Assembly (NCBI RefSeq): GCF_002751875.1
Contig: NZ_NMZM01000009.1
Span: 118,986-182,985 of the forward strand
Source: Oceaniglobus indicus
Lineage (GTDB): Bacteria; Pseudomonadota; Alphaproteobacteria; Rhodobacterales; Rhodobacteraceae
DNA: 64,000 nucleotides
Reading direction: 5' to 3'
Positions 19,621 to 28,936 of this stretch are shown here, piece by piece; the stretch's first letter is position 1; the number at the start of each line of letters is the position of its first letter. The translations under genes and the position numbers were made by a program. The notes beneath the pieces were generated by a model. That model did not search any database. It was given only the letters and a program-made list of their open reading frames with translations, and was not told the origin of the DNA.

Positions 19621-19640
19621 ACCTTCCCGCACCGGAAGGT
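19621..19640 (-). promoter_or_regulatory. CueR/HmrR-type copper operator of the MCO operon
   Basis: ACCTTCC-N6-GGAAGGT palindrome. On the minus strand it reads TTGACCTTCCGGTGCGGGAA, with the -35 TTGACC merged into the box exactly as in E. coli copA/cueO promoters. It lies 98 bases upstream of the first cytochrome gene. No MerR-family regulator is encoded in the window. Confidence 0.8.
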
Positions 19641-19884
19641 CAAGCAGTCCCGCGCTGACATCAGCGTGAGCTTTGTGTCATTCCGTGACAGGGCGGATCG
19701 TCGCCGTGGTGCCTTGACCGAACCCGCTGTCAGGTTGAGGGTGGCGAACCAGGCCGACGCGGGCTGATCCGCTGGTCGCATCCTTCGCGCTGGCATCCGC
19801 AGGTGGGGGAGGGCTTCAGTGAACGCCGCCGGATTGCGCCCGCCGGTGGCCAGAGCGTCAGGCCGGGGGCCGGGAGGCAGAACG

Positions 19885-19995
19885 ATGTTGCGTGACGATG
19901 CTGAAAAGACCAAGGCGTGCCGCGAATCCGGCCGGTCCGGTCGCGTCATCGACCGGATCGCAGGTGTTGCAGCCGGTCCCCTGGGGGGCAGATGA
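19885..19995 (+). CDS. Possible 36-residue leader ORF coupled to the VTT protein
   Basis: Short reading frame MLRDDAEKTKACRESGR..., rich in Arg/Gly, with a good GGGAGG site 7 bases before its ATG. Its TGA overlaps the ATG of the following VTT gene (ATGA), the arrangement of translationally coupled genes. It carries no recognised motif and could be chance in a GC-rich leader. The rest of the 468-base gap between the cytochrome and VTT genes holds the CueR box at 19621 and nothing else I can recognise. Confidence 0.35.
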   Translation: MLRDDAEKTKACRESGRSGRVIDRIAGVAAGPLGGR

Positions 19996-20669
19996 CCCGA
20001 TTCCTCAGCTGGCGAACCCTGGCGCTGATCGGGGGCGCGCTTTTGGTCTTCGCCATAGTCGCGTTGGGGTGGGGGCCGCTGACCGATGCTGTCGAGAACG
20101 TCGATGGTGAACGGATCGCCGCGTGGGTCGACGGCGCGGGGGCATGGGGGCCGGTGCTTGTCGTGGCGCTGATGACGGTCGCGATCGTCGCGTCGCCAAT
20201 CCCGAGCGCGCCGATCGCGCTGGCCGCCGGTGCCGCCTATGGGCATACGATGGGGACGCTCTATATCGTTGCCGGGGCCGAACTGGGCGCGCTTGTCGCC
20301 TTCGGGCTGGCCCGGTTCCTCGGGCGCGATGCCCTTGTCCGATGGCTTGGCGACAAGGTCGATCCCGGCTGGCTCGGCTCGCAGAACGCGCTGACCTTCA
20401 CCGTTTTCGCCAGCCGCCTGATGCCATTCATCTCGTTCGATATCGTCAGTTATGCCGCGGGACTGAGCTGTCTTCACTTCTGGCGCTTTGCGCTGGCCAC
20501 GCTTGCGGGGATCATTCCCGCCAGCTTTGTCCTTGCCCATTTCGGCAACGAAGCCGTCAGCGGCAAGCCGTCCAGCGTGATGTGGATCGCGATCGGGTTG
20601 GGCGCCCTGACGTTGGCGCCGCTTCTGGGGGTGGCATTCAGGGATTGGCGAAAGCGCCGCGGTCCTTGA
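19992..20669 (+). CDS. VTT-domain (TVP38/TMEM64, DedA-related) membrane protein
   Basis: A 225-residue integral membrane protein of the VTT/SNARE-associated family. The core motif is FGLARFLGRDALVRWL, followed by FTVFASRLMPFISFDIVSYAAGL, with about six membrane segments. Bacterial members are linked to lipid or polyprenyl-phosphate scrambling and to metal or stress tolerance. The ATG at 19992 follows GGGGGGCAG. It sits between the two copper-responsive units, and its stop codon shares bases with the copA operator, so it may be expressed with the copper response. The role is unproven. Confidence 0.85.
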   Translation: MTRFLSWRTLALIGGALLVFAIVALGWGPLTDAVENVDGERIAAWVDGAGAWGPVLVVALMTVAIVASPIPSAPIALAAGAAYGHTMGTLYIVAGAELGALVAFGLARFLGRDALVRWLGDKVDPGWLGSQNALTFTVFASRLMPFISFDIVSYAAGLSCLHFWRFALATLAGIIPASFVLAHFGNEAVSGKPSSVMWIAIGLGALTLAPLLGVAFRDWRKRRGP

Positions 20670-20689
20670 CCTTCCCGCCGGTGGAAGGT
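20669..20689 (+). promoter_or_regulatory. CueR/HmrR-type copper operator of copA
   Basis: Perfect 7-7-7 palindrome ACCTTCC-CGCCGGT-GGAAGGT, overlapped by a TTGACC -35 at 20666. The near copy upstream of the MCO operon and the match to E. coli CueR sites make copper control of copA very likely. A TAAGAT element lies downstream at 20696, but its distance from TTGACC (24 bases) is longer than the usual 19-20 base spacer, so the exact -10 is unsure. Confidence 0.85.
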
Positions 20690-20726
20690 GCAGGGTAAGA
20701 TAACCCTGCCAGGAAAGGTCACGAAA

Positions 20727-23069
20727 ATGAGCGACCGCCATGCTGCCCCATCCGATATCGACACCATCGTTCACGTCTGCCCGATGCACCCCGAGGTGCG
20801 GCAGAACGGGCCCGGCGACTGCCCGAAATGCGGCATGCACCTTGTGCCCGAGGCCGAGCTTGACGCGCAGGGCGCCCACACCCACGCACCGCACGACAAC
20901 GACGCGCACGATCAGGGAGAATACGACACCGTTCCCGCCGATCACGACGGCGCCGTCTATACCTGTCCGATGCATCCCCAGGTCCGCCAGGTTGCGCCCG
21001 GTTCCTGTCCGCTCTGCGGCATGGGGCTTGAGCTTGAATCGGCGGCGATGGCGGTAGATGGGCCAAATCCCGAACTGGTCGATTTCACCCGGCGCTTCTG
21101 GGTTGGCGCAATCCTGGCCCTGCCGCTTCTGGTTCTGTCCATGGGCCCGTTCGTGGGTTTCCCCGAGGTGCGCGAGGTCTTCGGCGAACGCGCATCGCTC
21201 TGGATCGAACTGGTGCTGGGCACGCCGGTGGTCCTGTGGAGCGGCTGGCCATTCCTCGTGCGCGGCTGGACTTCGTTCCGCACCATGAACCTCAACATGT
21301 TCTCGCTGATCGCCATGGGCGTCATGGCGGCCTGGCTGTTCAGCGTGGTGGCAGTTCTGGTGCCCGATATCTTCCCCGACGGGTTCCGCGACGCCGAAGG
21401 TCATGTCGGCGTCTATTTCGAGGCCGCGGCGGTCATCGTGGTGCTGGTGCTGCTGGGCCAGGTCATGGAATTGCGCGCCCGCGAAGGGACCGGCAAGGCG
21501 ATCCGCGCACTTCTGGACATGGCGGCCAAGACCGCGCGGGTGATCCGGCCCGATGGCACAGAAGAGGCGATCCCGCTTGAGGATGTGCAGGTCGGCGACC
21601 ACCTGCGCGTGCGCCCCGGCGACAAGGTGCCGGTGGATGGCGTCGTGGTCAGCGGCCAGTCCTTCGTCGACGAAAGCATGATTTCGGGCGAACCCGTCCC
21701 GGTCGAGAAGACCGAAGGCGATCCCGTCACCGGTGCCACGATCAACGGCAACGGCAGCCTGGTGATGGAGGCGACGCGCGTCGGCGCCGACACCATGCTG
21801 TCCCGCATCGTCGAGATGGTGGCGAACGCCCAACGCTCGCGCGCGCCGATCCAGAAATACGCCGACAAGGTGGCGGGCATCTTCGTCCCCGCCGTGATCG
21901 GCATCGCCGTTCTGTCGTTCATCGCCTGGGCGAGTTGGGGTCCGGCGCCGTCGCTGTCCTATGCGCTGGTCTCTGCCGTGGCGGTGCTGATCATCGCCTG
22001 TCCCTGCGCGCTTGGCCTTGCCACGCCGATGTCGATCATGACGGCGACGGGGCGCGGCGCACAGGCGGGCGTGCTGATCAAGAACGCCGAGGCGCTGGAG
22101 CGGTTCGAAAAGGTCGACACCCTGATCGTCGACAAGACCGGCACCCTGACCGAAGGCGCGCCCAGGCTTGTGGCCGTTCTGCCCGAGGCCGGCCATGACG
22201 AAACCGAAGTGCTGCGCCTTGCCGCCTCGCTTGAGCGCGGATCCGAACATCCGCTGGCCGAAGCCATCGTTCGCGGCGCCGAGGGCCGGGGCGTGACGAT
22301 GAGCGACGCCGAGGATTTCGAGGCGGTCACCGGCAAGGGCGTCAAGGGCGTCGTCGATGGCCGGACCGTTGCCCTTGGCAACCTGGCGATGCTCACCGAC
22401 CTGGGGCTTGACCCCGGCGACCTGACGGCCACGGCCAACGCGCGCCGGGACGAGGGCGAGACGGTCATGTTCGTCGTGCTGGACAATGAGATCGTCGGCC
22501 TGGTCAGCGTCACCGACCCGGTGAAGGAAACCACCCCGGCCGCGATCGCGGCACTGCACGATCTCGGCTTCCGGGTCATCATGGCGACCGGCGACAACGC
22601 GCGCACCGCCAAGGCCATCGGCGCCCGGCTGGGCATCGACGAGATCAAGGCCGATGTGCTGCCCGAGGACAAGGCGCGCATCATCAGGGACTTGCAGCAG
22701 GAAGGGCGCAGCGTTGCCATGGCGGGCGACGGTGTGAACGATGCACCGGCCCTTGCGCAGGCGGATGTCGGCATCGCCATGGGCACCGGGGCGGATGTGG
22801 CGATCGAAAGCGCCAGCATCACCCTGGTGAAGGGCGATCTCGACGGGATCGTGCGGGCGCGCCGCCTTGCCCGCGCCACCATGCGCAACATCCGCCAGAA
22901 CCTGTTCTTTGCCCTGATCTATAACGCCTTGGGCGTGCCGATCGCGGCGGGCGTTCTGTTTCCCTTTTTCGGCATCCTCATCAGCCCGATGTTCGCGGCC
23001 TTCGCGATGAGTGCGTCTTCGGTTTCGGTGGTGGCCAACGCGCTGCGGTTGAGGGCGACGAAGATCTGA
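20727..23069 (+). CDS. copA: Cu(I)-exporting P1B-type ATPase with two N-terminal HMBD fingers
   Basis: Heavy-metal P-type ATPase of 780 residues. The N-terminus has two heavy-metal-binding domains of the CPMHP...CPxCGM type (residues 15-42 and 77-103) joined by a His/Asp-rich linker, rather than CxxC HMA domains. Catalytic motifs are all present: [19 protein letters not shown] (transport site), [17 protein letters not shown] and [12 protein letters not shown]. The final membrane segments show YN...MSxSS ([16 protein letters not shown]), the Cu(I) subgroup signature. ATG at 20727 follows AGGAAAGG; an earlier in-frame ATG at 20688 overlaps the operator and is rejected. It is monocistronic. Confidence 0.95.
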   Translation: MSDRHAAPSDIDTIVHVCPMHPEVRQNGPGDCPKCGMHLVPEAELDAQGAHTHAPHDNDAHDQGEYDTVPADHDGAVYTCPMHPQVRQVAPGSCPLCGMGLELESAAMAVDGPNPELVDFTRRFWVGAILALPLLVLSMGPFVGFPEVREVFGERASLWIELVLGTPVVLWSGWPFLVRGWTSFRTMNLNMFSLIAMGVMAAWLFSVVAVLVPDIFPDGFRDAEGHVGVYFEAAAVIVVLVLLGQVMELRAREGTGKAIRALLDMAAKTARVIRPDGTEEAIPLEDVQVGDHLRVRPGDKVPVDGVVVSGQSFVDESMISGEPVPVEKTEGDPVTGATINGNGSLVMEATRVGADTMLSRIVEMVANAQRSRAPIQKYADKVAGIFVPAVIGIAVLSFIAWASWGPAPSLSYALVSAVAVLIIACPCALGLATPMSIMTATGRGAQAGVLIKNAEALERFEKVDTLIVDKTGTLTEGAPRLVAVLPEAGHDETEVLRLAASLERGSEHPLAEAIVRGAEGRGVTMSDAEDFEAVTGKGVKGVVDGRTVALGNLAMLTDLGLDPGDLTATANARRDEGETVMFVVLDNEIVGLVSVTDPVKETTPAAIAALHDLGFRVIMATGDNARTAKAIGARLGIDEIKADVLPEDKARIIRDLQQEGRSVAMAGDGVNDAPALAQADVGIAMGTGADVAIESASITLVKGDLDGIVRARRLARATMRNIRQNLFFALIYNALGVPIAAGVLFPFFGILISPMFAAFAMSASSVSVVANALRLRATKI

Positions 23070-23113
23070 AGGGACGCATGGGTGGCGGTCGCCAACCCAT
23101 CTTCCGGTGGTGG

Positions 23114-23758
23114 TCAGCGTGCCTGCCACCGGATCAGCAGGGCCGCGCAGGCGGTCAGGGCCAGCGTTGCAAGGACGAAGCCCGCGATTGCGAACAGCAC
23201 CGCGCCCGACCGCCCCCCAAACCTGTGCGCCAGGGCGCCGAGCCTTTCCGACGTCCGGATGGCCGTGACATAGAGCGGCAGGGCGCTGGCCAGCGTGGCA
23301 TAGAGATAGGCGCCCGAGATGTTCTCGAACAGGACCGAGCGCACCAGCGTCGGCGCCACCACCCGAAGGGCGGTCGCGCGGCTGCCGCCGAAAGATCCGA
23401 ACAGATCGGCCGACAGGACATAGATCGCTCCGTGCAGCGCGATGAACCCGAACACGCGGACCGGCAGATCGACCAGAAGAACCAGCCGGATCCCATAGTT
23501 CCGCCCGGGACTGGCCACGATCAATGCGAACAGGAAGAAGCTGACATAGTTCACCACGAACACGACCGGCAGGCCATTGATCGCGACCTGTCTTGCAAAC
23601 CGGACCAGTGGCGCGCCGCCGCCCACCAACATGCCGCCAAACCCTGGGGTCGTCACGACGAAGATCACGACGGCCGGCACCAGCCCGAGCAGGCTGAACA
23701 ACAGGGTATTGCGTGCAAACACCAGCGCCGGCATGTCGATGGAGAAATATCTTTGCAT
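23114..23758 (-). CDS. Polytopic membrane protein, function unknown
   Basis: A 214-residue protein with about five to six hydrophobic helices and no motif I recognise. Visible features are an N-terminal TLLFSLLGLVPAVVIFVVTT helix, a central NGLPVVFVVNYVSFFLFALI, and a final AGFVLATLALTACAALLIRW. The ATG at 23758 is chosen for its hydrophobic first segment, but it lacks a strong ribosome site; a TTG at 23800 is an alternative. It lies downstream of the two-component system on the same strand with a 102-base gap, and convergent with copA. A weak ATGGGT/ACCCAT hairpin at 23077-23100 may separate it from copA. Confidence 0.65.
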   Translation of the reverse strand: MQRYFSIDMPALVFARNTLLFSLLGLVPAVVIFVVTTPGFGGMLVGGGAPLVRFARQVAINGLPVVFVVNYVSFFLFALIVASPGRNYGIRLVLLVDLPVRVFGFIALHGAIYVLSADLFGSFGGSRATALRVVAPTLVRSVLFENISGAYLYATLASALPLYVTAIRTSERLGALAHRFGGRSGAVLFAIAGFVLATLALTACAALLIRWQAR

Positions 23759-23860
23759 GGGAGGCAGTCTTTCACGGATTGCACGGAAAGTAATTTGCAA
23801 CCTTGCGGGGCCTTTCGCCCTTTGGCCGGGCAGGCGTAGCCGAATTGAAACCCCTTGGCT

Positions 23861-25231
23861 CTAGGCGTGTCGGGGGTTTGGAAACCGGACGCGCACCGTC
23901 AGGCCGGGCGCGTTGTCGTCCAGGGTCAGGGTCGCACGATGCAGGTTCGCGATGGCGGAAACAAGGCTGAGGCCCAGACCGTTGCCTTCGGTGGTGCGGC
24001 TTTGTTCAAGACGGTAAAGACGGCGCAGCACCTTGTCGCGTTCCTCGGGCGGGATGCCCGGGCCGCGATCCGAAACCGTTAGCGTGACATCGCCCGGCGC
24101 CGCGGTGATCACGATGGTGACGGGGCCACCCCCCGGCACATGGGTCAGGGCGTTCTGGATCAGGTTGGTGATCAGTTGCGACAGAAGCTGGCGGTCGCCC
24201 ATGATCGTCGCGCTGCGATCCGTCGGCGCCGCGATGGTCAGATCGAAACCCTGCTCCTCCGCGTCCAGCCCCAGAAGGTCGACGACATCGCGTGCCACGT
24301 CTGCCAGGTCGGTGGGGCGGAACCGGTCACGCACCGCGCCGCCTTCGATCTGGGCCAGTTGCAACAGCGCCTGGAACGTCCGCACGATGCGGTCGGTTTC
24401 GTCCAGCGCGCGGTCCAGCAGGGGTTCTTGCCCGTCACTCAGCACCGTTCGGGTGCGCATCCGGTCAAGCACCACCGCCACCCGCTGGATCGGTGTCTTC
24501 AGGTCGTGCGCGATGTCGGCGGAGATCTGGCGCATGGACGAAATCAGCGCCTCTTGCGCGCTTGCCATCTGGTTGACGCTGTGACCGATGCCCGACAGAT
24601 CGTCGGCGCGCCCTTCGATGCCGCCCACCCGGGCCGACAGCGTGCCGCCCGTCAATTCGCGCAGCGTTGTTTCGATGTCGTCGATCCGGCGCCGCGCGGT
24701 GTGGGCGATCCAAGCGCCGGCCGCTCCGGCGATCAGCAGCGCCGGCAACACCCCCATGAGCAGGACCGAAACAAAGATTTCACCCATTTCGATGACCTGT
24801 TCGCGGCTTTGTGCCACGACCAGCCAGCCGCGCCCGACCTGTTCGCCCAGTGCCAGGTAACTGTCGGCAAGATCGTCGTCATCGTCAGCCGCGACAGCGT
24901 CCTTCGCGACGATGGTCGGGCCGCGGACGGGGGGGAAATCATCGACGTTCGATATCGGATCGCCATGCCCGGGCAGAAAGTGCAGGATGCGCACTTCGGG
25001 GTCGGTGTTCGATACCGCGGCGGCCAGCCGGTCCATCAGGGCATCGCTGTCGCGGATCGCGCGATAGTCATCGAGCGTCTGTTCCAGGTCGGCTTCGATC
25101 GCGGCGTCGATATGCGCGCGCGTCACCCCATAGGCCACGCCAAGGCAGCCGATGGCCGCAACCGCAAAAATCGCCAGAAGGATCAGCGTCAGGCGCAGAG
25201 GGGTCGAGCGGATGCTGCGCCCTCGCGTCAT
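23861..25231 (-). CDS. Sensor histidine kinase with periplasmic sensor domain
   Basis: A 456-residue transmembrane kinase. TM1 spans residues about 13-35, a periplasmic domain 36-150, TM2 152-176, HAMP about 177-232, then the HisKA box with phospho-acceptor His242 (ISADIAHDLKTPIQ) and the HATPase domain with N box NLIQNALTHV and G boxes DRGPGIPPEE and GNGLGLSL. The periplasmic part has an Asp run (DDDDD near 116-120). Its start overlaps the response-regulator stop by four bases (ATGA), so the pair is translationally coupled. Confidence 0.93.
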   Translation of the reverse strand: MTRGRSIRSTPLRLTLILLAIFAVAAIGCLGVAYGVTRAHIDAAIEADLEQTLDDYRAIRDSDALMDRLAAAVSNTDPEVRILHFLPGHGDPISNVDDFPPVRGPTIVAKDAVAADDDDDLADSYLALGEQVGRGWLVVAQSREQVIEMGEIFVSVLLMGVLPALLIAGAAGAWIAHTARRRIDDIETTLRELTGGTLSARVGGIEGRADDLSGIGHSVNQMASAQEALISSMRQISADIAHDLKTPIQRVAVVLDRMRTRTVLSDGQEPLLDRALDETDRIVRTFQALLQLAQIEGGAVRDRFRPTDLADVARDVVDLLGLDAEEQGFDLTIAAPTDRSATIMGDRQLLSQLITNLIQNALTHVPGGGPVTIVITAAPGDVTLTVSDRGPGIPPEERDKVLRRLYRLEQSRTTEGNGLGLSLVSAIANLHRATLTLDDNAPGLTVRVRFPNPRHA

Positions 25232-25899
25232 TCGACGATCCTGTATCCCGATCCGCGCACCGTTTCGATCAGCTCGGTGTCGAAGGGCTTGTCGATCTTG
25301 CCGCGCAGACGGCTGATATGGGTGTCGACGACATTGGTCTGCGGGTCATAATGGATGTCCCATACCGCCTCCATCAACATGGTGCGGGTCTGCACACGAC
25401 CCTTGCGGCGCATCAGGTGTTCCAGCAGGGCAAATTCGCGCGGCAGCAGGTCGATCGGCCGGCCGGCGCGCGTGACCTTGCGCTGCAACAGGTCCATCCG
25501 AAGATCGCCGGCCGTCAGGACCGTCGGTTGGTCCTGAAACGGGGGACGGCGGGCGATGGCGGCGATCCGGGCGCTCAGCTCGCCGAAGGCGAAGGGTTTG
25601 ACCAGATAATCATCGCCCCCGGCCAACAGACCTTCGATCCGGTCGTCGACGCCGCCAAGCGCGGTCAGAAACAACACCGGCGTCGCGTTTTTCGTCGCGC
25701 GCAGGGTCTTGACCAGGCTCATGCCGTCCAGACCCGGCAGCATCCGGTCGATCACCATGACATCATAGGTGCCGACGGCCGCCTGCACCAGGCCGTCGGC
25801 GCCGTCAGCGATAAGATCGACGCAATGCCCTTCCTCGCGCAGACCCTCGGCGATATAGGCCCCGGTGGAGGCGTCGTCTTCGATGACCAGGATCTTCAT
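25228..25899 (-). CDS. OmpR/PhoB-family response regulator
   Basis: A 223-residue two-domain regulator. The receiver domain carries acidic residues ED at 7-9, phospho-acceptor Asp51 in VIDRMLPGLDG, a conserved Thr in FLTALG and Lys in LVKPFAF. The C-terminal winged helix is of the trans_reg_C type (LLPREFALLEHLMRRKGRV, then DPQTNVVDTHISRLRGKID). It is upstream of and overlapping the kinase gene. Cation- or polymyxin-type systems of this subclass often sit beside PepSY proteins, as here. Confidence 0.93.
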   Translation of the reverse strand: MKILVIEDDASTGAYIAEGLREEGHCVDLIADGADGLVQAAVGTYDVMVIDRMLPGLDGMSLVKTLRATKNATPVLFLTALGGVDDRIEGLLAGGDDYLVKPFAFGELSARIAAIARRPPFQDQPTVLTAGDLRMDLLQRKVTRAGRPIDLLPREFALLEHLMRRKGRVQTRTMLMEAVWDIHYDPQTNVVDTHISRLRGKIDKPFDTELIETVRGSGYRIVE

Positions 25900-25964
25900 G
25901 GCGTCCCCCGAGGCTTGACCGGCGGGCAGGGCGCCGCCGGTCCTGTCTTCGTATAACGCGACGA

Positions 25965-26303
25965 TCAGTTCTTGTCGTCGTCGTCGATGATCGCGGTAAC
26001 CGTGCCGTCGGCGGGGTTCACCGCGACCTCTTTCGTGGTGCCGTCCGTCATGGCGATCTCGACCTCATAGACGCCCGAGGCGGTATCGTCGGTGTCGAAA
26101 TCGGCGCTCATCGCCTTGCCGCCGGTCTGGTTCTCGGCGGCGGTGATGGCATCCATGATGGATCCGGGGGCGGCCAGGAACGCTTGGGTTTCGGCCCGGT
26201 CATCGGCATCGGAGTTGCGATCGGCCAGGGCGGCGGTGGCTCCGGCGGCGCCCAGTGCAATCAGGGTGGCCGCACCGAGGGTTTTCAGCGACTTGATGGT
26301 CAT
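25965..26303 (-). CDS. PepSY-domain secreted small protein
   Basis: A 112-residue protein with a Sec signal (LGAATLIALGAAGATAALA, cleavage near residue 27) and a PepSY domain in which MDAITAAENQTGGKAMSADFD and GVYEVEIAMTDGTTKEVAVN form the strand-helix core. It ends in an acidic IIDDDDKN tail. It is first in the minus-strand cluster, 65 bases before the response regulator. PepSY proteins with such systems act as periplasmic modulators or reporters; here it may tune the kinase. An AAGGAGACC ribosome site precedes the ATG. Confidence 0.85.
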   Translation of the reverse strand: MTIKSLKTLGAATLIALGAAGATAALADRNSDADDRAETQAFLAAPGSIMDAITAAENQTGGKAMSADFDTDDTASGVYEVEIAMTDGTTKEVAVNPADGTVTAIIDDDDKN

Positions 26304-26545
26304 GGTGGTCTCCTTGGGTTCGCGGCGACGCCAGTGTCGCCGTCTGGATCAAACCTAGGCACCGCCGCGCCGCGCGGCTTGTCGCAAACATTACAAATTT
26401 GCCATGCGGCGCAATCGAATTTCATGGTGTAAGGGCCGGGTCACCCAAGCGGCATGCATCGCGTCGGTGGTGCATCCGTGGCACAAGACATCAAGCGGGA
26501 TCGTATCGTTCGCTCCCTCACTTCAAAAACGAGGTTCCTGCCGCA

Positions 26546-28549
26546 ATGCCCCTTTCTCTCGACCAGATCCTGCCGTCACTTCAGTCGCTGGGGCTGTGGA
26601 CCTATTGGATCATCGCGCTGTTCGCGCTGCTCGAGGCGGTCGTGCTGACCGGCATCGTCGTGCCCGGAACGCTGGTGGTGATCGCCGGCGGCATGCTGGC
26701 GCAGCGCGGCACGCTGGATTTCTTCGATCTGGCGTGGTTCGTGGCGGCCGGTGCGGTGATCGGTGGCGAGATCAGCTTTCGGTTGGGGCGGCTTGCGACC
26801 GGCGGGTTGGGCCACCGGCGCGCCCTTGCCGGATCGCACCATGCGGGGCGCGCCGCCGATCTTTTGCGCCGGCACGGGGCGTTTGCCATGGTGATCGGGC
26901 GTTTCCTGGGCCCGCTTGCGGCCTTTGTGCCGTTCTCCGCCGCGCTGGCGGGGATGACGCAGCGACGGTTTTCGGCTTGGAACGCGGTCAGCGCGGTGCC
27001 CTATGCCCTGATCCTGCCCGCGTTCGGCTATGCTTCGGGGCGGGCGCTGGGCACCCTGGGGGCGGCGGCGCCGAGGGCGCTGGCGGTGGCGGGGGCGGGC
27101 GTTGTCGTTCTGGCGTTCCTGTGGTTCGTGATGGCGCGGATCCGCCGCGCGCTGCCGCTGCTGGCCGAGATCGCGGGTGCCCTGCGCCAGAGCCTGTTGC
27201 GCAAACCGCCGGTGCGCGCGGTCCTTGCGCGGTTTCCGCGCCTGTCGGGCTTTGTCGCCGCGCGCTTCGGGACCGAACGGTTCCTGGGTCTGACGGCGAC
27301 GATCCTCGTGGTACTGTTTCTCTATGTCGTCGGGGTCTGGACCGAGTCGGTGTTCGATTTCCTGGGCGACAGCGACGTGACGACATCGGACAACCGCCTG
27401 GCCAACATGCTGTTCGCTATGCGCGATCCCCATCTTGTCGCCGTTCTGGGCTGGATCACGGATGCGGGTGGGCGGCACGGTGTGCTGCCGATGCTGGCCG
27501 GCACGGGTGCTGCGCTGCTGATCCTGCGCCGGTTCGATCTGTTCATCGGCGTCGCGATCGCGGCCATCGGCAACCAGTTGACCGTGACCCTGCTCAAGAG
27601 CTTTTTCGACCGCCCGCGATCCGCGCTGGGGTATTTCGTCGAAACCTCGGGCAGTTTTCCCAGCGGCCACGCGGCGGGATCGGTCGCGGTCTGGGCGATG
27701 CTGTTCTATGTCGGCTGGCGGATGCGGCTGTTTTCGGCAGGGGTGGCGGCCATCGCGGCGGTGACGGTCGCGTTCCTGATCGGGTTCAGCCGGGTCTATC
27801 TGGTCGAACATTACCTGTCGGACGTGCTGAACGGCTATCTCGTCGGGGCGCTGTGGCTGATCCTTGGCGTGGCCTGGTGCGAGTGGCGTCGCGACCGGCC
27901 GCGCCCGCCCCCCGCGGGCCCACGCGCCTGGGCCGCGGCGGGCTGTCTTGCGGCGGCGCTGGCGCTCACGACCTATTTCGCCTTCACCACCGCCAACCCC
28001 CTGAATCCGCCCGTCGATCCGGCAACGCGGATCATCGCCCAGCCTGCCGGCCTGTTTGAGGCGCAACCGCTTGCCGACAGCACGGAAAGCCTGGTGGGGG
28101 TTGCGCGTCAGCGCGTGAACCTGATCGTCACGGCGCCGGATGGCAAGGCCCTGGCGACGGCCATGCAGAATGCCGGTTGGCTGGATGCGCCGCGTCCCGG
28201 CCTTGGGCGGTTGGCGGCAGCCGTTTTCGACGACGTCACCGGCCGGGCGCTGCCCGATCCGCTGGTCATTCCGACCTTCTGGGACGACCGGCCTAGCACC
28301 CTTGGCTTTGCCATGCCCGCGTCAGGCGGATCGGACGATCAGCGCCTGCACGCGCGGTTCTGGGACAGCCGGTTCAGGACCGCCCGGGGCGAGACGGTGT
28401 TCGTCGGCACGGTAACGCGCGAGGACCCCGTCGAATGGGCCATCGACGATGACGCGGCCGGCCTGCCAAATCCCGATGTTTCGAAGGTGCTGAGCCGCCT
28501 TGCCGCCGATCTGCGCGAAAGCGGGCTGAAGGTAACAACGCGCCCCTGA
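26546..28549 (+). CDS. Three-domain membrane protein: DedA + PAP2 phosphatase + LssY C-terminal domain
   Basis: A 667-residue fusion. Residues about 1-200 are a DedA/VTT domain (PGTLVVIAGGMLAQRG, FAMVIGRFLGPLAAFVPFSA). Residues about 250-460 are a PAP2 lipid phosphatase with all three motifs: KSFFDRPRS, PSGHAAGS and SRVYLVEHYLSD. Residues about 500-667 are an LssY-type soluble domain. This resembles the LssY/YohD-type proteins of Legionella and Rhodobacteria and probably acts on undecaprenyl or phosphatidic-acid phosphates at the membrane. ATG at 26546 follows GAGG; an upstream in-frame start lacks coding character. It is divergent from the PepSY two-component operon. Confidence 0.88.
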   Translation: MPLSLDQILPSLQSLGLWTYWIIALFALLEAVVLTGIVVPGTLVVIAGGMLAQRGTLDFFDLAWFVAAGAVIGGEISFRLGRLATGGLGHRRALAGSHHAGRAADLLRRHGAFAMVIGRFLGPLAAFVPFSAALAGMTQRRFSAWNAVSAVPYALILPAFGYASGRALGTLGAAAPRALAVAGAGVVVLAFLWFVMARIRRALPLLAEIAGALRQSLLRKPPVRAVLARFPRLSGFVAARFGTERFLGLTATILVVLFLYVVGVWTESVFDFLGDSDVTTSDNRLANMLFAMRDPHLVAVLGWITDAGGRHGVLPMLAGTGAALLILRRFDLFIGVAIAAIGNQLTVTLLKSFFDRPRSALGYFVETSGSFPSGHAAGSVAVWAMLFYVGWRMRLFSAGVAAIAAVTVAFLIGFSRVYLVEHYLSDVLNGYLVGALWLILGVAWCEWRRDRPRPPPAGPRAWAAAGCLAAALALTTYFAFTTANPLNPPVDPATRIIAQPAGLFEAQPLADSTESLVGVARQRVNLIVTAPDGKALATAMQNAGWLDAPRPGLGRLAAAVFDDVTGRALPDPLVIPTFWDDRPSTLGFAMPASGGSDDQRLHARFWDSRFRTARGETVFVGTVTREDPVEWAIDDDAAGLPNPDVSKVLSRLAADLRESGLKVTTRP

Positions 28550-28606
28550 CACCGGGCCAAACGCGGTATGACGGCGTCCGACCCATCGGCCGACAGGCTC
28601 CGGTTA

Positions 28607-28816
28607 CATGCCTTCGTCCAGAATCCTGAACGTCGCCACGGGCCATTCATCTTGCCGCAATGCGGTTCTGGCGAAAAAGCCGCTTTCGCCCAAGAAATCG
28701 GCGCGGCACCAGACACCGTCGGATGCCACAAGGCATTGATTGAAAACGACCTTTGTGGCCGCGGGAACAACGCCGACGATCAAGGCATCGCGGCGGGGCA
28801 GGCGGCGCACAGGTTT
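28607..28816 (-). pseudogene. Bacterial SH3-like domain fragment
   Basis: The minus strand reads RRLPRRDALIVGVVPAAT...DGVWCRADFLGESGFFARTALR, which matches the ending of a bacterial SH3 domain (conserved GxWCRV...GW pattern). A stop lies just upstream in this frame and no signal peptide or start is present, so the gene seems to be a decayed remnant. The 54 bases between it and the DedA fusion hold nothing recognisable. Confidence 0.45.
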
Positions 28817-28936
28817 CTATCATCGTCTCATTTCCCGTGAGGGACGATGCCTGAAGATCGCTTGACGGCACGCATTCGCGGGTCAGCCCCTTGGAGAAAA
28901 ACGCTTTCCTCTCCAGCGCCTTGGCGATGCGCGGCG

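Noticed and set aside
19614..23129. Very long open frame on the minus strand opposite copA and the VTT gene (1171 codons)
   Set aside because: It is a GC-rich shadow: His/Arg/Gly-rich translation with no domain, while the plus strand encodes complete, well-recognised proteins.
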